Shown in pieces: positions 46,903-54,821 of a DNA stretch of 64,000 nucleotides (the stretch's first letter is position 1; every line of letters begins with the position of its first letter). The DNA comes from Maricaulis sp. Its GTDB lineage: Bacteria; Pseudomonadota; Alphaproteobacteria; Caulobacterales; Maricaulaceae. Under the pieces are notes generated by a model. The model ran no database searches, was not told the origin of the DNA, and saw only the letters and a list, made by a program, of their open reading frames with translations. The position numbers and the translations under genes were made by a program. Location of the stretch: assembly GCF_017643475.1 (NCBI RefSeq), contig NZ_JAEPNI010000005.1, forward strand, positions 62,001 through 126,000, written 5' to 3'.

Positions 46903-47834
46903 CGTACATACTCCTTGATACGGGGGATGGGCAGAAACATGGCCAGCGCTGCCAGCAGGGTCAGGCCAACGCGCCACGGCATTCGGCAAAAGATCAGAGG
47001 GTCCGCAGAACAGGCTCGGGCAATCAGCGCCAACGCTGTTGCCGGCAATCCGCTTCTCAAAGCCCGTCTCGCCTGGTTGCGATGGAAGTCCGCGACCAGC
47101 CCACGCCAGATCGGGTCCACCAGTTGCGGCGCAATGGCCCTGGCCCGGGCCATGAAAAGGCGCCAGCTCTTGGCGGTCAGCGCGAGATCGGCGGAACGCG
47201 ACTGGTCCGACACACGATAGTCCAGCAACACCCGATCAATACCTTCCAGCGTGAACGAGGTTTTGCTGGCCACCCGGAACAGGAAATCCTGGTCCTCGAT
47301 ATGCGCCATGCGCGGGTCGAAGTCGCCCACCTGCTCGATCACGCTCGTTCGCACAACGATATTCGATGTCGTGCAGACCGGGTTCTCGGACAATAATTGT
47401 GCCGGCGTGAGAACATCAAAATGTGGCGTCGGTCGCCGCGCGGCCTGACCATCCCCGTCCAGCAACGCAACACGCGTGTAGACCACACCGACATGCGGGT
47501 TGCGGCTGAAGTGCGCCAGACACGCCCCCAACCGATCCCTGTGCCAGTGGTCGTCTGCGTCAAGGAAGGCGATCAACCGACCCCGCGACAACTTGATCCC
47601 CACATTGCGAGCAGCAGCGGGACCCGCGTTCTCCTGCGCGGTTACCCTGATACGCTCATCCAGCGCCTCCAGGCCCAAAGCGATTTCGAGCGTGTCATCA
47701 GAGGAGCCATCATCTACCAGGATCAGTTCCCAATTGCGGAATGTCTGTGCTTGAACCGAGAGCACGGCCTTGGTGATCGTCGCCCGTGCGTTGAAGACGG
47801 GCATGACCACTGAGATTGTCGGATGACTAATCAT
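46899..47834 (-). CDS. Glycosyltransferase family 2
   Basis: 311 residues. TISVVMPVFNARATITKAVLSVQAQTFRNWELILVDDGSSDDT, RGRLIAFLDADDHWHRDRL (DxD) and AHIEDQDFLFRVA (catalytic-base region) give a GT-A family 2 enzyme. It is about the same size as the neighbouring GT2 and similar in layout, but the two differ enough to have distinct substrates. It overlaps the flippase gene by 8 bp, implying coupled translation. Confidence 0.92.
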   Translation of the reverse strand: MISHPTISVVMPVFNARATITKAVLSVQAQTFRNWELILVDDGSSDDTLEIALGLEALDERIRVTAQENAGPAAARNVGIKLSRGRLIAFLDADDHWHRDRLGACLAHFSRNPHVGVVYTRVALLDGDGQAARRPTPHFDVLTPAQLLSENPVCTTSNIVVRTSVIEQVGDFDPRMAHIEDQDFLFRVASKTSFTLEGIDRVLLDYRVSDQSRSADLALTAKSWRLFMARARAIAPQLVDPIWRGLVADFHRNQARRALRSGLPATALALIARACSADPLIFCRMPWRVGLTLLAALAMFLPIPRIKEYVR

Positions 47835-49107
47835 GGATTTGGCTCCTTTCGAGACGTGAATGAGGGCTGCGGGCGTTGAGTGTCAGGACGGTGGGATAAA
47901 GAGCCAGCGCGATCAGGGTCGCTGCGAGCGCGAGCGCGATGGCGGCGGCGAACAGACCGATCTGGGCGCCCATCAGAATTGCCCCCAGGCAGACGGCTGT
48001 TGAGGCGAACACGGCGAGAAACTCAAACCGGGGCAGGCCGGATGCGCGCAGCAGCAGCGCACAGGCATCGGTCAGGAGCTTGGCAGGCCCGCTCAGGCAG
48101 AGAACAGCGATCAGGGGGATGGCGAAAGACCATTCCTCGCCAAAGACCAAGGGGACATAGAAGGGCACCGCAGCGGCCTGCAGCAGGAAAACACCTGCCA
48201 GAGGCGCCGCAACAGTCCGCAGGCCCTCGCGGAATGCCGCGACTGCCGACCCGGTGGCTCGAATGGCCGCGCAAAGATTGGGATAAAACGCGCCATTGAA
48301 GGCTGTCGACAAGGCCGATGAGAGGCCTAATCCGGCGTTGAAGGCGAAGTAGTAGACCCCCAGCAACTCAAGCCCGCAGACCGCACCGATAATCAGCTTG
48401 TCAACGTGAAGTCGTGCTGCATTGAGCAATTCGGATCCCAGGACCGGGGCTGCGAAAACCACCAGCTTGCGCGGAGATGAGAAACCAGCGCTTCGGTCCG
48501 GACGCCAGGGCCGCCCCCACATCACTCCAATCAACCACAGTGGAGCGGTCAGGAGTTTCGGCAGGACAATCGCCCACGGCCCGAAACCGGTAAGCGCAAG
48601 GCCCGCGGTCAGTATATTGTCCGTCGAGACCTGGACCGCATTGACGGTCGCGAGGCGCGACATGCGCTGCTGACGCTGCAGCATCCACCCGTGCGGAACA
48701 CCCGCCGGCATGACCAGATAGACCCCGGCCAAACAGACGATCATCAAGGCGACCTCGCCCGACCCGGTCGAGCGCGCGACGATACCGGCCACGAGCACCT
48801 GCACGCCTGTCAGAACAAGGCATGTCGCCCATCCAGCCAGATGAGCCGTGCGCATCAGCGCCGGCAAATCGTCTTCATCTGCGGCAACAACTGCTGCGCC
48901 GATACCGTTCTGGTTGAACACCCGTACGAGCTCGAACACGGTGATCGCCACAGCAGCCGTGCCAAACTCAATCGGTGTGAGCATGCGCGCCAGACAGATC
49001 GCTGCGAGGATCCGGGTGACGCGGGAGACCATTTCAGCGGACGCCAGCCAACCAACATTCCTGAGCAAGGTGTGCGAGCGGAGTCTGTCTACCACCAACT
49101 GGATCAT
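47827..49107 (-). CDS. Wzx-type polysaccharide flippase (PST/MOP family)
   Basis: About 426 residues from ATG 49107 (AAAGGA 7 nt upstream); TTG 49140 is less likely. About twelve hydrophobic helices; N-terminal WLASAEMVSRVTRILAAICLARMLTPIEFGTAAVAITVFELVRVFNQNGIGAAVV matches the polysaccharide synthesis/flippase family, and VFAAPVLGSELLNAARLHVDKLIIGAVCGLELLGVYYFAFNAG the mid-protein repeat. It flips the lipid-linked repeat unit across the inner membrane. First gene of the leftward EPS unit, behind P5. Confidence 0.9.
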   Translation of the reverse strand: MIQLVVDRLRSHTLLRNVGWLASAEMVSRVTRILAAICLARMLTPIEFGTAAVAITVFELVRVFNQNGIGAAVVAADEDDLPALMRTAHLAGWATCLVLTGVQVLVAGIVARSTGSGEVALMIVCLAGVYLVMPAGVPHGWMLQRQQRMSRLATVNAVQVSTDNILTAGLALTGFGPWAIVLPKLLTAPLWLIGVMWGRPWRPDRSAGFSSPRKLVVFAAPVLGSELLNAARLHVDKLIIGAVCGLELLGVYYFAFNAGLGLSSALSTAFNGAFYPNLCAAIRATGSAVAAFREGLRTVAAPLAGVFLLQAAAVPFYVPLVFGEEWSFAIPLIAVLCLSGPAKLLTDACALLLRASGLPRFEFLAVFASTAVCLGAILMGAQIGLFAAAIALALAATLIALALYPTVLTLNARSPHSRLERSQIHD

Positions 49108-49134
49108 GAAAGTGTCCTTTCGTTGATCCTGAGG

Positions 49135-49152
49135 TTTCAATTCCGGCGCCAG
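49135..49152 (-). promoter_or_regulatory. Sigma54-like promoter (P5) for the flippase unit
   Basis: Minus strand: CTGGCGCCGGAATTGAAA (GG-N8-TTGAA), 27 bp before the flippase ATG. It is divergent from P4 at 49361, with activator-like palindromes between. The -12 element is GA, not GC. Confidence 0.45.
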
Positions 49153-49227
49153 ACACCTGGAAATCTATTTATATGAATAATTTCAGAAGCTTATGAATTC
49201 CCTTCTTTCAGGCAGCACGATCGGAAT

Positions 49228-49283
49228 TCGCGATATGCGAGACAGATCTGGCAAATCACGCCTCTGACCATTGCATTTTGAAA
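49228..49283. promoter_or_regulatory. Activator-site palindromes shared by P4 and P5
   Basis: TCGCGATATGCGA (49228-49240) and TTGCATTTTGAAA (49271-49283). The second differs by one base from the perfect EPS site at 40349-40361. They lie about 80-135 bp from the -24 elements of both flanking promoters. The 301-bp gap 49108-49408 is AT-rich and holds no gene. Confidence 0.5.
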
Positions 49284-49360
49284 ATCAACTGCGCGCCACC
49301 TTCACTTCTATATTCGAATTAAAATCATTAAAACATACACTTAGATACTATTCTGCAAAA

Positions 49361-49378
49361 CTGGTTCTCAGCTTGAAG
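49361..49378 (+). promoter_or_regulatory. Sigma54-like promoter (P4) for the GT26-PGT fusion gene
   Basis: CTGGTTCTCAGCTTGAAG: GG-N8-TTGAA, 30 bp before the ATG at 49409. The -12 is GA. The start has its own AAGGAG 9 nt upstream. Confidence 0.45.
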
Positions 49379-49408
49379 CACTCCGAGTGAAGTTTAAGGA
49401 GTAATAAC

Positions 49409-50869
49409 ATGGTTGATTTGCCGCTGACCGCATCGGATGAAAGCCTGGCTTCGATCGCTGCATTCAAGCCCCAGACGACGACCTTTTGCCAACCGACAAG
49501 AGAGGAGGTCGGCCCGACAACCGATGTCCTGGGGCTCCAGCTTCTTACCTTGTCGCAGTCAGAGACCATCGATCTCCTGATTGAACGCCTCAACCACAGG
49601 GCCAAGACTCGTATTGCCTTCCTGAATGCGCATTGCGCCAATGTCGCATCAACGGACTGGCAGTATCGCCAAGCCCTGGAGTCGTGCACCTTGGTTCTGC
49701 CGGACGGCATCGGCATTGAGATGGCCAGCCGCCTCGGTGGAGATCCGATCAAACATGATCTCAATGGCACGGACTTGTTTCCTAAACTCTGTGACGCTCT
49801 GCGCGATGCCGACAAATCGGTATTCTTCCTCGGCGGGCGGCCAGGGATCGCGGAAGCTACGGCGCAGGCGGCGGTGAAAACCTGTCCAGGCTTGCGCATC
49901 GCAGGCACCCAACATGGGTATTTCGGCCCACAGGACGAAACCGCCATTATCGACCAGATCAATGTGGCACGCCCGGACGTGGTGCTGGTCGCGATGGGTG
50001 TTCCTGTTCAGGATACCTGGCTGGCCAGGGTAGGCGCCCGCATCAATGCTCCATTATTGGCAGGTGTCGGCGGCCTGTTCGATTTCGTCTCCGGCGCAAC
50101 GCCCCGCGCACCGGCATGGGTACGCAAAACCCGCCTCGAATGGGCCTACCGGCTGATCCAGGAACCACGCCGGATGTGGAAACGATACCTTCTCGGAAAC
50201 ATCGCCTTTGTCGCACGAGCGCTGGCTCATGGCTGGAAACGACGCTCAGCGGCTCGCCGAAAAACACTCAGCCTGGCCCTCAAGCGCGCACTCGACCTCT
50301 GCGCCAGCGCCCTGGCCATCACCGCACTCTCGCCAGTCCTTCTGCTCACAGCGCTCTCGATCCGACTGGAAAGCCGTGGCCCGGTATTGTTCCGCCAACA
50401 ACGGGTCGGCGAAGACGGAACGACTTTCGAGATGTTCAAATTCAGATCCATGTACACCGACGCAGAGGCCCGGCTGGATCAGCTTCTACAGGCTAATGAT
50501 CGTAACGATGGCGTCACCTTCAAACTCAAGCACGACCCCCGCGTAACCGGCATCGGTCGCTGGATCCGAAAGTATTCGATCGATGAGTTACCCCAGCTTT
50601 TCAACGTCTGGCGCGGGGACATGTCGCTTGTCGGCCCTCGCCCGGCACTACAGCGCGAAGTGGAGAGGTATTCCGCATTGGATCGCGAGCGCCTTTGTGG
50701 CAAGCCCGGTATCACCGGCATCTGGCAAGTGAGCGGTCGCGCTGACATTCCGTTCCAGAAAATGGTCGAGATGGATGTGCGCTATCTCAAGACGCGGACA
50801 CTGATCACGGATCTTGTCATTCTTGCCCGGACGCCTCTCGCTGTTGTGTCCGCACGGGGCGCTTACTGA
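49409..50869 (+). CDS. Bifunctional GT26 (WecG/TagA) glycosyltransferase fused to a phosphoglycosyltransferase
   Basis: 486 residues. Residues about 35-245 are a WecG/TagA/CpsF domain: RIAFLNAHCANVAS, LVLPDGIGIEMASRL, LNGTDLFPKLCDALRDADKSVFFLGGRPGIAEA, and LVAMGVPVQDTWLAR. Residues about 290-486 are a bacterial sugar transferase (WcaJ/PglC-type): one membrane re-entrant helix, GPVLFRQQRVGEDGTTFEMFKFRSMYTDAEARLD, SIDELPQLFNVWRGDMSLVGPRPAL (catalytic Asp-Glu pair about 392-393) and GITGIWQVSGR. One protein would both load the first sugar-phosphate on undecaprenyl phosphate and add the second sugar. Behind its own promoter P4. Confidence 0.92.
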   Translation: MVDLPLTASDESLASIAAFKPQTTTFCQPTREEVGPTTDVLGLQLLTLSQSETIDLLIERLNHRAKTRIAFLNAHCANVASTDWQYRQALESCTLVLPDGIGIEMASRLGGDPIKHDLNGTDLFPKLCDALRDADKSVFFLGGRPGIAEATAQAAVKTCPGLRIAGTQHGYFGPQDETAIIDQINVARPDVVLVAMGVPVQDTWLARVGARINAPLLAGVGGLFDFVSGATPRAPAWVRKTRLEWAYRLIQEPRRMWKRYLLGNIAFVARALAHGWKRRSAARRKTLSLALKRALDLCASALAITALSPVLLLTALSIRLESRGPVLFRQQRVGEDGTTFEMFKFRSMYTDAEARLDQLLQANDRNDGVTFKLKHDPRVTGIGRWIRKYSIDELPQLFNVWRGDMSLVGPRPALQREVERYSALDRERLCGKPGITGIWQVSGRADIPFQKMVEMDVRYLKTRTLITDLVILARTPLAVVSARGAY

Positions 50870-50891
50870 CGCAAACACCCCATAATGGTGG

Positions 50892-50947
50892 TTGCAAAAT
50901 GAAAAAATGTGGTGTTGCATATTGCAATGACACTGCAATATGCAACA
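50892..50947. promoter_or_regulatory. Activator-site cluster including a perfect 14-bp inverted repeat
   Basis: Arms TGTTGCATATTGCA (50913-50926) and TGCAATATGCAACA (50934-50947) are perfectly complementary across a 7-nt spacer. Each arm is itself a TTGCA-N3-TGCAA site (50915-50927 and 50933-50945), and a third site TTGCAAAATGAAA is at 50892-50904. They lie 65-120 bp before the -24 of P2. Confidence 0.65.
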
Positions 50948-50974
50948 AATCGTGTCGGGCGAGATCCCACTAAA

Positions 50975-50988
50975 CCTTTGATCAAAGG
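50975..50988. promoter_or_regulatory. Perfect 14-bp palindrome between activator sites and P2
   Basis: CCTTTGATCAAAGG, fully self-complementary, 24 bp upstream of P2. The binding protein is unknown; it differs from the TTGCA sites, so a second regulator of the kinase-regulator operon is possible. Confidence 0.4.
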
Positions 50989-51009
50989 TCACATCTCGCC
51001 CCACAAGAC

Positions 51010-51027
51010 CCGGCCCTCCCCTTGCAG
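51010..51027 (+). promoter_or_regulatory. Sigma54-like promoter (P2) for the kinase-regulator operon
   Basis: CCGGCCCTCCCCTTGCAG: invariant GG and GC 10 bp apart with a consensus TTGCA -12 element, 29 bp before the ATG at 51057. It implies the signalling genes are under the control of their own output (autoregulation). Confidence 0.65.
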
Positions 51028-51056
51028 CGCCCAGCACTGCGAGAAGGAGATCCGGG

Positions 51057-53393
51057 ATGACACACGCCAAAACAACCTCATCGACAACAGGGGCACTCGG
51101 GAGGTTAGCCGTGGGCTCTCATGACCAACACGCCGAGGACGCGGATGCCGCTTTGCGAGCTGCGCTCTTCCAGGCGGCCCTCGACTGCATCATCATTATC
51201 GACTCCGCCGGGTTGATCGTGGAGTTCAACGAAGCAGCTGAACGAACCTTTGGTCACAAGCGCGGCGCCGTGCTGGGGCAATGCATGGCCGAAATCCTGG
51301 TGCCCGAGAAGCTGCGCAATGCACATTTCTCAGGCATGGAGAAATACCTGCAATCAGGAGCCCATGCCGTCTTGGGAAAGCGCATCGAAGTTCCCGCCCT
51401 GCACAAGGATGGACGCGAACTAATGGTCGAGCTGGCGATCACGCCGGTCCACCTTACCGATCAGACGTATTTTACAGCCTACCTGCGTGACATCACAGAG
51501 CGCCTGGCCGCCGAAGCAGAACTCAAGAATTCCCGCCAGCGCTATCGCGACCTGTTCGAGAGCTCCGGCGACGCGATCTTCATCCATTCGCTGGATGGAA
51601 AGATCATCGATGTAAACGAGAGTGCGGAACAACTGGTCGGCTGGAAGCGGGATGAATTGATCGGCATGCGTCTTCCAACGCTCCACCCGGTCGACGACCA
51701 CGCAGTGGCCAAGACCGCAATCGCGAAGGTCCGGGAAGCGGGAGACACCCGCCTGGACATCCGCTTCCTGCACAAGTCAGGCGTCGAAATTCCAACCGAA
51801 GTGAATGCACGAACATTTGAGGCAGACGGAGAGGTTCTGGTGCATGCGGTCGTGCGAGACGTATCAGAAAGGGCGCGGACCGAAGCCGAACTAAGAGCGG
51901 CAAAAACCGAGGCCGAACAAGCGAATGCCGCCAAGACCGAGTTTCTGGCCAATATGAGTCATGAAATGCGCACGCCGCTGAATGGTGTCATCGGCCCGCT
52001 CGGTCTGATCCAGCGCTCCGAGCTAAGCCCCGAGGCCGCACGCATGGTGAAATTGGCAGAGCGCTCCGCAGAAAGCCTGCTGACCCTGATCGACGACGTT
52101 CTCGACATCAGCCACATCGAATCCGGGCGCATCGAGTTGAGCGACGAAGCCTACGCCCCCAACGACATCCTCGACCAGGTCCGCGAGATATTTTCCAACT
52201 CAACAGCGGACAAGGGCATCAGCCTTGCCGTCGATAACCTTCCGGAGACCCTGCGACTGGTCGGAGACGCAGGCCGGGTTCGCCAGGTCCTGTTCAATCT
52301 GGTTGGCAATGCGATCAAGTTCACGTCGTCCGGCTCGGTCACAGTCAAGGCAGGGCTGACATCATCACCGGACGGACCGCAACTCTCCTTCTCGGTCATC
52401 GATACTGGCGTAGGTTTTGACCAGGACCGTCTGCCGGAACTGTTCTCACGCTTTCAACAGGGCGGTGGCGCCAGCTCGGTGACGGATGGTGTAGGCCTCG
52501 GGCTCGCCATCACGCGGGAGCTTGTGGAGCTGATGGGGGGGGACATCGACGCAACCAGCAAGGTGGGCGAAGGCAGCACTTTTTGTGTGCGAATTCCGGC
52601 GATAGACGCAGCCCCGGAAACTCCGTCAACTCCTGACAGACAACGCCAATCGGAACATCTGCAGGGGCGTGTCCTGTTGGCGGAAGACAGCAATACCAAC
52701 GCCGTCGTCGTTGCCAATATGCTGGCCAGAATTGGAATCGAGCCTGTAATCGTTCCCGACGGAGCGGCAGCGGTTCAAGCCATTGAGGACCAGGTGTTCG
52801 ATCTGATTATCATGGACGTCGGAATGCCTGTCATGGACGGCCTGGAAGCGTCTCGACTGATCCGCCAGTCCGGCAACAATATTCCCATCATCGCCCTGAC
52901 AGCGCACGCACTGCCCGAAAACCGGGAACAGACCCAGGCGGCCGGCATGAATGGATTCCTGACCAAACCCATCCGATTGAACGAGCTTGTACGCGAATTA
53001 CGCAAATGGCTGCCTGCCGCCGACATCGCCGCGCACGCTGTACTCGATCCTGGCTGCATCACCGAACGCTGGGAAGACGACCTGGATGGGTATGCCTTTG
53101 TCCTCGGCATCTTCCTGGATGAGCTTGCCAACCGGCAGGCAACCATCACCGAACATCTGCAGTCCCAAGACCTGGGCAGGCTGAGACATGAGGCCCACGC
53201 CATCAAGGGTGGTGCCAGCAATGTCGGCGCCGACGCCTTGTCACACGCCGCGGGGCGACTGGAACACGCCTCCGGTATGGATCAGCGTGACGGCACTCTG
53301 GACAGGCTGCTGGCCAACCTGGGCCGTGCCGCCGAGGCCTTCAGACAGGAGGCCGAGAAACACATCACCCCACCCCAAGGAGAACAAGGATGA
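51057..53393 (+). CDS. Soluble hybrid histidine kinase: PAS-PAS-HisKA-HATPase-REC-HPt
   Basis: 778 residues, no membrane helix, so a cytoplasmic sensor. PAS1 about 35-150 and PAS2 about 160-275 (each starting RALF/YRDLF and ending DITER/DVSER); HisKA with autophosphorylated His302 in ANMSHEMRTPLNG; HATPase with VGNAIKFTSSG, DTGVGFD and GVGLGLAI; receiver domain 537-655 with Asp587 (LIIMDVGMP) and Lys637 (LTKPI); C-terminal HPt with His714 (HAIKGGASNVGA). This is a complete four-step phosphorelay in one protein, able to pass phosphate to the regulator encoded next (4-bp ATGA overlap). The PAS ligand is unknown. Confidence 0.93.
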   Translation: MTHAKTTSSTTGALGRLAVGSHDQHAEDADAALRAALFQAALDCIIIIDSAGLIVEFNEAAERTFGHKRGAVLGQCMAEILVPEKLRNAHFSGMEKYLQSGAHAVLGKRIEVPALHKDGRELMVELAITPVHLTDQTYFTAYLRDITERLAAEAELKNSRQRYRDLFESSGDAIFIHSLDGKIIDVNESAEQLVGWKRDELIGMRLPTLHPVDDHAVAKTAIAKVREAGDTRLDIRFLHKSGVEIPTEVNARTFEADGEVLVHAVVRDVSERARTEAELRAAKTEAEQANAAKTEFLANMSHEMRTPLNGVIGPLGLIQRSELSPEAARMVKLAERSAESLLTLIDDVLDISHIESGRIELSDEAYAPNDILDQVREIFSNSTADKGISLAVDNLPETLRLVGDAGRVRQVLFNLVGNAIKFTSSGSVTVKAGLTSSPDGPQLSFSVIDTGVGFDQDRLPELFSRFQQGGGASSVTDGVGLGLAITRELVELMGGDIDATSKVGEGSTFCVRIPAIDAAPETPSTPDRQRQSEHLQGRVLLAEDSNTNAVVVANMLARIGIEPVIVPDGAAAVQAIEDQVFDLIIMDVGMPVMDGLEASRLIRQSGNNIPIIALTAHALPENREQTQAAGMNGFLTKPIRLNELVRELRKWLPAADIAAHAVLDPGCITERWEDDLDGYAFVLGIFLDELANRQATITEHLQSQDLGRLRHEAHAIKGGASNVGADALSHAAGRLEHASGMDQRDGTLDRLLANLGRAAEAFRQEAEKHITPPQGEQG

Positions 53394-54814
53394 GCATTGG
53401 CCGCGTCCTGATCATTGAAGACAGCCCGTCCCTGGCCCGCACCTACGAGGCCCAGCTCAAACGCGATGCGGCCGCGATCGAGATCGCCGAAGATGGGGCC
53501 GCCGGCGAACGCGCCATGGGCGCTGGCCGACCTGACTGTATTCTCCTCGACCTGAACCTGCCCGACGCCAACGGCATGGACCTGCTCAAGGCGTGGCGCG
53601 CATCCGGCGTGACAACGCCGGTCGTCGTGATCACCGCCAACGGCTCGATCAATGTTGCCATCGATGCCATGCGCGAGGGCGCAACGGACTTTCTGGTCAA
53701 ACCCTTTGGCGCCGACCGTCTGATCACGACCGTGAAGAATTCGGTTGAGAAATCCAAGCTGGAAAAGGTCGTTCGAGCGCTCGAGCAGAGCAAACCGAAG
53801 ACCCAGTTTGCGGAGTTTATCGGCTCCTCCCTGCCCATGCAGGCCGTCTACCGCGTATTGGAAACGGCCGCCCCGTCAAACGCCGGCGTGTTCATCACCG
53901 GCGAGACCGGAACGGGCAAGGAATTGGCGGCCCGCGCTGTGCACAACTCCAGTGCCCGTGCCGGCAGGGCCTTTATCGCCGTGAACTGCGGCGCCATCCC
54001 GAAAGATCTGATCGAAAGCGAACTTTTCGGTCACGTAAAGGGCGCCTTCACCGGCGCAACATCGGACCGGGCCGGCGCTGCGGAATTGGCGAATGGCGGC
54101 ACACTATTCTTGGATGAGATCGGCGAAATGCCGATTGACCTGCAGCCGAAACTCTTGCGCTTCCTGCAAACCGGAACCTATGCGCGGGTCGGCGACAGTC
54201 GCGTTCGTCAAACCGACATCCGGATTGTTGGCGCAACCAATCGTGACCCGTGGGGCGCTGTGCGCGCCGGCCAGTTGCGGGAGGACCTTTACTTCCGCCT
54301 GAACGTCATACCTGTTGAGCTTCCGCCGTTGCGTGACCGCGGCGGCGATGTCCTCGCTCTCGCTGACGCCTTCCTGACACGATACGCCGAAGATGAAGGT
54401 CGCGACGCCTTGCTGTTCACCGAGGATGCCCGCCAGGCCTTGCTCGCTCACCACTGGCCCGGAAATGTCCGGGAGCTGGAAAACCTGGTCCGTCGCTGCG
54501 TTGTGTTGGCCGAAGGGTCGACGGTGGAGGCCTCAGACCTGGCGCTCGAACAGGGCTTTGCCCCTCGGAGCGAAGCGTTGTCCGCTGGAGTTGAGGCGAC
54601 GCCCGCAACTCCGCAACCCCGCGTCACGGGCATGGCACCTGCTGCGGCATCTCCGAGCGGCAACGGTATTGAGCCGCTGTGGGTTGTCGAGAAACGCGCC
54701 ATCGAACACGCGATCGCGCTGTGTCATGACAATATAACCGAGGCCGCGAAAAAGCTGGAAATCGCTCCATCCACGATCTATCGCAAGCGGGAACAGTGGG
54801 TCGAGAAAACCTGA
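53390..54814 (+). CDS. Sigma54-dependent NtrC-family response regulator
   Basis: 474 residues. Receiver domain 1-120 with phospho-acceptor Asp54 ([16 protein letters not shown]) and Lys104 (FLVKP). AAA+ domain about 143-380: Walker A GETGTGKE (171-178), the sigma54-contacting GAFTGA loop (218-223), Walker [12 protein letters not shown], and [20 protein letters not shown]-terminal Fis-type helix-turn-helix about 440-470 ([31 protein letters not shown]). It should bind enhancers, probably the TTGCA-N3-TGCAA sites, and open sigma54 promoters of the EPS genes when phosphorylated by the hybrid kinase. It is convergent with rpoN, 7 bp apart. Confidence 0.95.
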   Translation: MSIGRVLIIEDSPSLARTYEAQLKRDAAAIEIAEDGAAGERAMGAGRPDCILLDLNLPDANGMDLLKAWRASGVTTPVVVITANGSINVAIDAMREGATDFLVKPFGADRLITTVKNSVEKSKLEKVVRALEQSKPKTQFAEFIGSSLPMQAVYRVLETAAPSNAGVFITGETGTGKELAARAVHNSSARAGRAFIAVNCGAIPKDLIESELFGHVKGAFTGATSDRAGAAELANGGTLFLDEIGEMPIDLQPKLLRFLQTGTYARVGDSRVRQTDIRIVGATNRDPWGAVRAGQLREDLYFRLNVIPVELPPLRDRGGDVLALADAFLTRYAEDEGRDALLFTEDARQALLAHHWPGNVRELENLVRRCVVLAEGSTVEASDLALEQGFAPRSEALSAGVEATPATPQPRVTGMAPAAASPSGNGIEPLWVVEKRAIEHAIALCHDNITEAAKKLEIAPSTIYRKREQWVEKT

Positions 54815-54821
54815 ATCGTCT

